NCBI GenBank assembly: GCA_024811115.1
Contig: JAKOGH010000063.1
Coordinates: 1-15,643 of the forward strand
Length of the DNA stretch: 15,643 bases
From: Terana coerulea
Lineage: Eukaryota > Basidiomycota > Agaricomycetes > Polyporales > Phanerochaetaceae
Reading direction: 5' to 3'
Below, in pieces: positions 9,003-15,643 of this stretch. The position numbers were made by a program, and so were the translations under genes. The notes beneath the pieces are model-generated. The model ran no database searches. It was not told the origin of the DNA and worked only from the letters and a program-made list of their open reading frames with translations. Position 1 is the first letter of the stretch; each line of letters opens with the position of its first letter.

Positions 9003-9394
9003 GAGGATCTGCGGTGGACACGCGTCGCAGCTGGGCGAGATGGGTTGGAGCGGGATGCAATTGCGAATGTGCGGGAGGACGATGGAACGCTGCTCTTGTA
9101 TGAGGGAGAATCGACTAAGGACACGGATGTCCTTGCTGCGCTGATTGCGACAACGAGCGTGTGCTCGCTCTCTGCAAGCTGCGGGCGATGTACGAGAAGC
9201 CTGTAATATGGACAGACAACTATCCATGGGTGAAAGAGAAAGGTACGTCTTGTGTTCGTCTTACTTTCAATTTGTTCGCTCACCTATCACCATCGGTTCT
9301 CTTCAGGGTACATATCTTCACCTTTCACACACACACACTACCGATGTCTTCCGCTGCAAGCTCCTTCAAGAAATTGCGAAGTAACCCACAGTAG
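9003..9394 (+). pseudogene. Unclassified coding-like exons with one clear intron
   Basis: The frame DLRWTRVAAGRDGLERDAIA continues with an acidic stretch through LLLYEGESTKDTDVLAALIA. A change of frame near 9155-9160 then leads to RVLALCKLRAMYEKPV and IWTDNYPWVKEKG. A GTACGT donor at 9243 and a CTTCAG acceptor at 9306 define a 64-nt intron. Downstream the frame remains open to about 9384-9394. The translation has realistic composition, but I do not recognise the family. The frame change could be a lesion or an unrecognised short intron. Confidence 0.35.
9243..9306 (+). other. Predicted intron
   Basis: AAG/GTACGT donor, pyrimidine-rich interior with CTCACC as a possible branch site, and CTCTTCAG acceptor. 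It is 64 nt long, in the size class of the other introns in the window. Confidence 0.5.
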
Positions 9395-10429
9395 AGACCG
9401 CTGACGGGTGCAAACTACTATAACTGCGAAGTGTTCATGAGTGTCACCCTGATTCCGCAGAAACCCAGCCAGATGCCGTGGAGGTGAGTACAATCGAGAA
9501 CGTGCACCCAGCGATTCGTGGCTAAATGCACAGTAGCTGGCAGAAAAACGTCAACTCGGACGCTCGAGCGCGGCGAAGTGGTCCCCCGTTCATACTCGCC
9601 TGTGTATACGATACATCCGAAGACATACGGAATGAGTCCAGCAGGTCAGAGGTCAAGATACAATTCTGACCTATTCTTCGCTGGAGTCGCTTGTGCTTTC
9701 ATGGACAGTGAAACTCGCTTGGATACTTGACATTGCTATACGGCGTAGAACCGGCTGTTGTTTGTGTTGCACCCGCGCGGCCTTGCGCTGCACTGTACTT
9801 GTATGATGAAGTCTAAAATGGAATTGTTGTTTGGACATTTTGTCCAGCGACATTGAGCAAATGACCTGCTTTGCCATCTGGATTCTGGACAGATGTGAAA
9901 GCTAGCAGCTTGCACGCACGATGTTTTGATCCACTTCAGCCGGCTCGTCGTATCTCTATATTTACGGTGTGTAGTACCTGTGCTATGCCTGCGAGTACCC
10001 GATGGAAAGCCGGTTAGCACTTAGCATGCGCAGCTTATGGCCATTTATATGTCGTCACCGGGAGAATTGCATCTGATACAAGTGCAAGGTGGGCTGCCTC
10101 ACCTCGCTTAGTACGAGCGGCGCAAAGGGCCACGGCACACAAGGCCCTCCACCTCGCACATCCGGACGCGCGACTATGTACAGACGTCGCTGGTCATTAT
10201 CACGATGTATCTGCGATGTAATCATTTTGCGCCCACCCGTGCACTTGCAGTGGCGCCGCTAAACGTACAAGCTGTGGAATATGCCGAGAAGGATTGTGAA
10301 CATCTGCCCGTGAAGGCGATGGGGTCGAGCGGGTACAGGGGAGCAGGCTGAGGCCGTGCTCGTACCGCACACATGCGCGCACGCGTGGTGCATAGCACCA
10401 AGAATGCACTAGCGAGTTTTGAGGTTGAG
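9395..10429. other. Gene-free stretch before the inverted-repeat element
   Basis: Only short unsupported frames occur on either strand. There is no homology to the duplicated segments and no splice pattern I can follow. Confidence 0.45.
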
Positions 10430-10482
10430 TTGAGGGCCTGTTCGGTAACGCGTGAAGTGAAGTGAAGCGCGGAAGCGCCCGT
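10430..10482 (+). repeat. Left inverted-repeat arm
   Basis: 53 nt, identical in reverse complement to 11108-11160. Next to it, the inner sequence diverges at once. Confidence 0.9.
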
Positions 10483-11107
10483 CACGCTCGCACGCACTCG
10501 TGACGCCGTGCTGTGGGCGGCAGTCACACTTCAACCGGGCTTGCTCCTCCTTCCATCTAAAAAGGGGTCGACGTTTTACATAACATGTAGTAGAGTACAG
10601 TAAGTTCTTGGGAGCCAGTAAGAGATCCTTCTTTGGCGTGGGCTTGGCCTGGCCCTACAGAATTTTCGATAGCAGCCTATGAGCAGAGGCGCCCTACGCT
10701 GACTACAGGGGTATAGCCCTACACCAGCCTACCGTATAAGCCATGACATCTTGTTGCCTCACTGAATGTAGCCAATAGGATCGCGAGATTGTAATATATG
10801 TTACAGCAGTAAAAGAGAATATATTGGGGACACAAGCGTGCATAATATAGCTCTACAAGTGAATGGGAAACTCATACAAGGCGGCAAGGCTGACAATGGC
10901 CTCCCTCTCAAAGAGCTTAAGCATACAGCCGTTCACCTCATCATCATTTCTATTACTGCTGCTGTAGCCTTTATTGAACCCCAAAGTAGAACAGGTAAGG
11001 GAAGTCAGAGAGCTCAAAAACGCGAAGAGGTAAAGCAGAGCCCCACAGAAATTGCAGCGCGGTCACACAGCTGTCACAAATCATCACACATCAGTCACTC
11101 GACTCAC

Positions 11108-11160
11108 ACGGGCGCTTCCGCGCTTCACTTCACTTCACGCGTTACCGAACAGGCCCTCAA
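11108..11160 (-). repeat. Right inverted-repeat arm
   Basis: 53 nt, reverse complement of 10430-10482. It ends AGGCCCTCAA just before TTAAGC. Confidence 0.9.
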
Positions 11161-11402
11161 TTAAGCTCGGTTACACGGGCAGTTGCATTCACAATGGCTA
11201 TTAAAATGCAAAATATTTTTATTACGACGTCGATGAAGGTTTCCCGTACAGAGGAGAACCTTGACCGACGACCTATTACTATTTCCTAATGTGCCTCTTC
11301 TCGGATATCGAATACTATTGTCTACGATAGTCCCAAGTGAGTTTGTCGTAGAAAGAATAAATAAGGAGCACACCCACCTCATATGTTCGCGACAGCGGAG
11401 GA

Positions 11403-13054
11403 TTAAGCGACTGGGTCCAGCTCAACGGCCATCTGCTCATGTACTGGAATTTCATTCACTTCGTCTTCATAACGATTCCACTCGGCCTGTCCATGCTCGA
11501 GCGGCTCGCCGATGTTGCCAACCAGGTCTGATGGGACCCTGAAGTTTGGCATCGAGAGTTGCGAAGCGTATGCTGCTTGTGTCCCGCTGTTTGTACTGAG
11601 CTGGCGTAAATTGAGCATGAAGCGGCTCATAAGGATAGGGAGGCTACGGTGGTTGTTCAAATTCAGTGCAGCGGGGTTTGGAGCGCCGCGGACTCACCAT
11701 GGACACAATCAGCTGCTGCGCCACGGTTTCGCTCTAGTTACACACGCTATCAGTAGTGCATTCCTCGGAAGAGATGTCACGTACCCCCGTAGAAGCACCG
11801 ATAGCTGCCATTTGGGCAACGTTGAAGCTTAGTAGGGCGCTATAAAATGACACATGGCGCGAAGCGTCAGTGCTACATGTGCGTTTGGAAGCAAGCAGCG
11901 TACAGAAAATACCAGGTACCTTGAAAAACTGTGAGCTGCATGCCTGCAGAGAGGCAGGGCACGACTCACCGTCACGGAGAAGGCACGACGAGACCGACAG
12001 CGACAGCTTGAAGCGTCTCGCTTGCCGCCATTGTCCAAAGGTCTTGATCCACGTCAAGACCAGAACCAACGCATCTGCGATCACGAGTGCGCCCCTCGTA
12101 GCGAAGGCAACTGTGCATCTGGATGAGTACACATTGTCAAGGCCAGGCTTTGAACACTGTATACGCACGCCTGAGCGTACTACTCAGCGCACCAATTTGC
12201 TGGAACGTAGTCCTTGCCGCACCTTTCATTGATATTACCCGGAACGTTAACGATGTTAGTACACGTGGACCGCGGCGGACCAAAGTACACGTAGCTGGAG
12301 CGGGAAGTCCCAAACTGGACTCATGGTGAGTATTCCAGCCGTAGACATCAAAAAAGGTCAGATCCTTACCAGGTTCGTGCAGAACGGCACCAACCCAAGG
12401 AGCAGAACGACGGCGAAGATAATTTTGTGATACCGCCACGCGCTCCAAATGGCGGTCACCCGAAGCGCAGAAAATACTGTACAAGCCGAAAGTTAGACGT
12501 ATGCATTGACCTATACTGGAGCGGCCCGATACTTACGTGCAACCTGGACGTAGCCAATGAGGTAGCAGATCTTGGAGAGGAGGGCGAGGGTCTGCAGCTG
12601 CGAACTTTACGTCAAGTTGTGTCCAGCTGGATAGCGGGAAGCACCTGACCTCTGTCATTCGATGATTAGTGGCTCGTCGTCGCTCTGCCCAGAAAGAATT
12701 CACGTACCGTAGGCGACAGTGGCAGGTACGTGATAATGGGGTTCAAGACCATAATCCAGCGCGTGCTGATGAGAAGAACGGACATCGCGGTCCATTTTCT
12801 GGTCCACACACTGGCAATTTCTAGCCTGAGCGTGATAATAAATTCATAGATGGTCATTGCTAATGATTCCTGAGTCAGTGCGTAAGCTTATGAGTAGCAC
12901 GGCTTCTCGATGCTGCTCACCACTGATCGCAAAGGTAGCATAGCCGGCCAACACCCTGGGTAGAAAGTCGGTATGAGCCCGTGCTGACGGAGAGCAGCTG
13001 GTGGACATACTCATTAGAGTATTCTTGCATATCTGTTGCATTGGAAGTTGGCAT
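11403..13054 (-). pseudogene. DUF6533-type seven-helix membrane protein, copy B (multiple lesions)
   Basis: Paralogue of copy A in CpG-normal DNA. Family motifs include VWTRKWT, FSALRVTAIW, GLVPFCTNL, VIADALVLVLTWIKTF and RFMLNLRQL followed by NFRVPSDLVGNIGEPLEH. Proposed exons on the minus strand are 13054-12992, 12958-12921, 12859-12708, 12597-12537, 12476-12370, 12314-12223, 12118-11970, 11919-11904, 11839-11785, 11733-11698 and 11643-11403. Exon sizes and phases match copy A closely: the sixth exon is 92 nt in both, the fifth 107 nt. The start ATG at 13052-13054 gives MPTSNATDMQEYSNEYVHQL. Lesions seen: the first intron is reduced to a 33-nt GT-AG interval that leaves its exons out of phase, and the last exon has one extra base near its beginning (CCTCCCTATCC against CCACCTATACT in A). 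The region 12598-12707 is read as one long intron. If it contains an exon, that exon has an in-frame TAA. Confidence 0.8.
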
Positions 13055-13117
13055 AGTATCAGCGAGATAGTGTCTTGCGGGGAACGGCATCCAGACGTAC
13101 CTGGTGAAATTTTTCAC

Positions 13118-13129
13118 TCATATATATGT
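13118..13129 (-). promoter_or_regulatory. TATA-like tract of DUF6533 copy B
   Basis: An alternating TATATATA tract lies about 65 nt upstream of the proposed ATG, the same spacing as the TATATAAA of copy A. Confidence 0.35.
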
Positions 13130-13513
13130 ATCCGTCTGACAGACCTTTTACGGTTGAAACCTTGACAGCTCGGTTCTTCGCAGATAAACGCGATACTGAC
13201 GCATTGATATCCTCCGAGACCGGGATCCCGTCTTGAGTTTATCGTGCATGCAGCCGCAGCACATGTGAAAAGGAAGTAGCTTCGTACACCATCGTCCGAG
13301 AGCATAGGCGCGGACGAGGTTTGCACGCGGGTAGAAAGCCGATAGGTGCTAAGAGAAGATCACAATTCAGGGTTGCTGGCATGGAAGACGTGAGGCGGTA
13401 GGTAGATGATACAAGTAAACAGATAGACGCACGAGAACCTGCAGAGAAAGGGACTACAGATGCAGTACGAGAGGTGGTGATTCCTCCGACAGAAAAACTC
13501 GTTGTATCTCGTC
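13130..13513. other. Upstream region of DUF6533 copy B
   Basis: I see no gene. The minus-strand frames here are open but carry no motif. It is probably promoter and intergenic DNA between two outward-pointing genes. Confidence 0.35.
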
Positions 13514-13741
13514 TTATTCGTCCCCGAAAACGACCGGACATGTGTTCGGAACGGAGCGCTGGTTGACGAGGGAAGCGTCGAAATCCGGGCAGATAGGCTC
13601 CCTCAATTCTAAATGGGTGAAGCCAGAGTTAGCGGAGTCCTGGATGTGTGCCAACGGGAGACGGTCGGGTAATAGCCAGGCCAGATTCATGTAGCGGCGT
13701 GGCAGGGTCACGGTCGAGTCAGCGGCACCGTACGACGGCAT
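13514..13741 (-). CDS. 75-codon ORF, possibly an alpha/beta-hydrolase C-terminal remnant
   Basis: An ATG-started frame whose translation has a realistic composition. GAADSTVTLPRRYMNLAWLL is followed by LPLAHIQDSANSGFTHLE. The pattern of an acidic GAAD, a hydrophobic strand and D-S-x-x-x-G-F-x-H-L-E recalls the Asp and His region near the end of alpha/beta-hydrolases, but the spacing is imperfect. NLAWLLPD is matched by HLAWRLPD on the minus strand of copy A near 3528-3560, so it belongs to the duplicated unit. If this reading is right it is a fragment, since a complete hydrolase would be several times longer. Confidence 0.3.
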   Translation of the reverse strand: MPSYGAADSTVTLPRRYMNLAWLLPDRLPLAHIQDSANSGFTHLELREPICPDFDASLVNQRSVPNTCPVVFGDE

Positions 13742-14491
13742 TGCGTTCGTCCTTCAATCTAGTGGTATACTTATCTGCAAGCAATTGCTCTGTCAGCAGC
13801 AAGTAGTCGAACTGCATACAACGTATATATATGCCGACTCACTCAACGTCAGTGTCAAGAAGCGGAGGCGATACTTGGTCAAAACGCTTGCCACGTGGCG
13901 CCAACGCCACCACGCTCGAGCACCAGCGGACGCGTCGCGCTCTTCACTGTGCCTCCTTCTCCCACTTGTCCTCGCACTGCTTGACGTCTCTCAGCGCTAT
14001 TATATGCATATGTACAGCGTTATCATCGCATTAAGGTGGTCAACTTGCGGTCCGGCGCACAAACCGCAACCATCCATCCTCGAAGCGTACGTCTGCGCAC
14101 GGCGTTCACATGATCATCCCTGCACCGACACCTCGACGGCATGGCACGACGGCTCGGTCCTTGAAGCTACTTCCCATCTTATGCAACTCAAAACTCTTGA
14201 AACCATTGTTTATACTGCGGATGTCGTCGGGCAAGCGTTCATCGGGTAGCGGAGAGACGAGCGTAATGCATGTCGTGAGGCCTTATCCGACGGACCGGCC
14301 AGGCATGCGAGAGGTGTACAGAGCTCTACTGGGTGATACAACGAACCTTATGGAGGTGCGTGCTCTTGAATGTATGTACAATGACACGTACTGAGAACGA
14401 TTTAGGTAGTTCATATGGCCCAACGCCATTCTGAATCGTGCTCACGAACAGGGCGTGGTCTGAGTTGTCTATGCCCTTCATCGCTGTCAGG

Positions 14492-14544
14492 GTATGTTCA
14501 CAGTACCTAGCTCAGCGGCTGAAATTTGAACAAGTGCTCTCTAG
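14492..14544 (+). other. Predicted intron in unknown gene, copy B
   Basis: GTATGT donor, GGCTGAAA branch-like motif and CTCTAG acceptor, 53 nt, homologous to 4329-4380. Confidence 0.65.
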
Positions 14545-14858
14545 GTGTTGCTCGATTGAGACTGGTTCACGCCGTTCGTCATCAACTTTTACTTCGAAGA
14601 TCCCCCGTCACAGCCGCATTCTCTCCGGCTTGCGCCACAACGCGACCACGCTTTGCAACGTTATTTATATAATGGAAGCTTCAGCCGGTTAACCAGCTGC
14701 GCGGCCAGCAACCTCGTCGGCGACGCCACTGCCCCTCTTTGTACAACAGAAAACAATTCAACCGCTGTCTTTGTCAGCATCTGGGGCAGGCATCGCCCCG
14801 GAAAGGACAGAATGTTGCTACAAGAAGGAATGAGGTTCAGCGGTTGGCAGCGACACTG

Positions 14859-14911
14859 GTGAGCGACAGTCTTATGTGCAGGATTTCGGCGCATCTAACG
14901 GCGTGGTCAAG
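14859..14911 (+). other. Predicted intron in unknown gene, copy B
   Basis: GTGAGC donor, TCTAAC branch motif and GTCAAG acceptor, 53 nt, the same size and the same donor context as 4704-4756. Confidence 0.55.
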
Positions 14912-15643
14912 CTACCAACCGTAGAAACCGAACACATCGTCTTCGCAATATTCCGCAGCTCGACGCACAGAAACCCGAGAAGCTGTTTTCAGGGTTCCGA
15001 GCTACTTTCCATTGCGGTCTCCCCACCGCCAGCCTCACGGCTTTCGAGACTGGTCGCAGGCAACGCTGTGCTTGCCTTGCGCTTGGCCTCGCTCACGAAG
15101 CCCTTTCTCCGCTTTTTCTAGTGTGGAGTTGGAGATGAGATGGTAGCCTGAGGCCCGTGAGTGAGCCCCCATTGATTCTGAAATTCTCATTTGCTCACAA
15201 GCAAAAAAATTTAGAACGCGCATCCATGCTCCGCATGCTCTATCAAACGGACTTGTACGGTCGTTACCCAGCCGTCGCCACACGCGATAAGTGGATTCCG
15301 GCACGTGCGGGACTGCGCCATCTACGTGCGCAGCAATCCCTGTCGGGTGTTTCACCGTCGGGCGACCTCTTCGACGTGGGTAATCATTCTATATGGATGA
15401 ACAGGATTGGATGGATCGCAGACAGCGGACATGCCTTATGAAGCTCCTGGAGATGCGGAAACGGGACCCAGCCAGTCGTTTCTTGACAACAATTGCATGT
15501 ACTCGAGGCGATGGCATCCCGACTCGCAGCTCTATCTCACTATATGCGGCTTGTCTTTGACCAGACTCGCTGACTGCCTGTCTGATTTCCTCAAACAAGT
15601 ACCACGAACGGCGGTCCAGAACAGAACTTCCCGCCCATCCGTG

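Larger units (their letters stand above)
10430..11160. mobile_element. 731-bp non-autonomous element with 53-bp inverted ends
   Basis: The first 53 bases are the exact reverse complement of the last 53. The interior (10483-11107) has no credible coding frame, so the structure is that of a non-autonomous DNA transposon or long MITE. The ends begin TTGAGGGCCTGTTCGGTAAC. The GGGCCTGTTCGG core recalls termini of some hAT or PIF/Harbinger MITEs, but no clear target duplication is visible in the flanks, so the superfamily is left open. The arms carry tandem GTGAA units. Perfect arms in such a decayed region suggest recent insertion or repair by gene conversion. Confidence 0.75.
11403..15643 (+). 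repeat. Segmental duplication, copy B
   Basis: Counterpart of 658-5500, with matches such as ATGGCACGACGGCTCGGTC (3978 and 14141) and AACAGAACTTCC (about 5475 and 15620). The match is still running at the last base of the window. Confidence 0.75.
13785..15643 (+). pseudogene. Decayed spliced gene of unknown family, copy B (runs off the window)
   Basis: Paralogue of 3676-5510. Recognisable pieces are ADASRSSLCLLLP (near 13928, like LDVSRSSL in A) and an exon ending DRPGMREVYRALLGDTTNLM with a GAG/GTGCGT donor at 14356. A small exon, AWSELSMPFIAVR (14452-14491), follows. An intron (14492-14544) precedes a long exon (14545-14858) that is open except for a TGA at 14557-14559 where copy A has CGA. 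That exon holds DWFTPFVINFYFED and SIWGRHRPGKDRMLLQEGMR. A 53-nt intron (14859-14911) follows, then a stretch with LDAQKPEKLFSGF and FHCGLPTASLTAFETG near 14945-15050. The reading frame across the last intron is not settled. The family is unrecognised. The DUF6533 gene next to it points the other way. Confidence 0.5.

Noticed and set aside
9329..9340. Short CA repeat
   Set aside because: Only about six units. It is too short to be a notable microsatellite.
10222..10527. 101-codon minus-strand ORF overlapping the left inverted-repeat arm
   Set aside because: Part of it translates the repeat arm, and the same peptide appears in the 10838-11164 ORF for the same reason. There is no protein motif.
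10838..11164. 108-codon plus-strand ORF inside the inverted-repeat element
   Set aside because: It ends in the repeat arm, has no transposase motif and its composition looks random.
1..15643. CRISPR array, telomere repeats, rRNA, or P450 heme-binding motif
   Set aside because: I looked for regular spaced repeats, TTAGGG-like runs and the FxxGxxxCxG motif and saw none.

Overview
The window looks like nuclear DNA of a filamentous basidiomycete (Agaricomycetes type). The main support is two copies of a spliced seven-helix membrane-protein gene of the fungal DUF6533 type. Both are broken into many small exons by GT-AG introns, mostly of about 45-65 nt, with internal branch-point-like CTAAC/CTGAC motifs. 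I see no bacterial features and no rRNA or tRNA. Most open frames do not resemble anything, and much of the window reads as decayed genes. All spliced models here were built by eye, by comparing the two internal copies with each other.

The layout is a diverged direct duplication of about 4-5 kb around a unique middle. Copy A covers roughly 658-5500 and copy B roughly 11403-15643, and B probably runs past the window end. Each copy has the same order. First comes a DUF6533-type gene on the minus strand (A 658-2356, B 11403-13054). Next is an intergenic stretch, holding in B a minus-strand ORF that faintly resembles an alpha/beta-hydrolase C-terminus. Last is a second spliced gene, of unknown family, on the plus strand (A about 3680-5500, B about 13785-15643). 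The two genes therefore point away from each other. Both DUF6533 copies have TATA-like boxes about 65 nt upstream of the ATG. As read here, both carry frameshifts, but at different places, and the second gene also has different stop codons in the two copies.

DUF6533 copy A lies in an AT-rich, CpG-starved block (about 480-3020), while copy B and the rest of the window are CpG-normal. A 267-bp mariner-like MITE (2714-2980) that is still full of CpG sits in the right edge of that desert. The unique middle (5500-11400) holds a putative DUF6534-like membrane-protein relic (about 7960-8516, plus strand), several unclassified coding-like exons (6223-6351, 6667-6804, 9003-9242) and a 731-bp segment bounded by perfect 53-bp inverted repeats (10430-11160).

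The window is best read as a graveyard or birth-and-death cluster of fungal multi-helix membrane-protein genes. No intact metabolic or defence system could be recognised.
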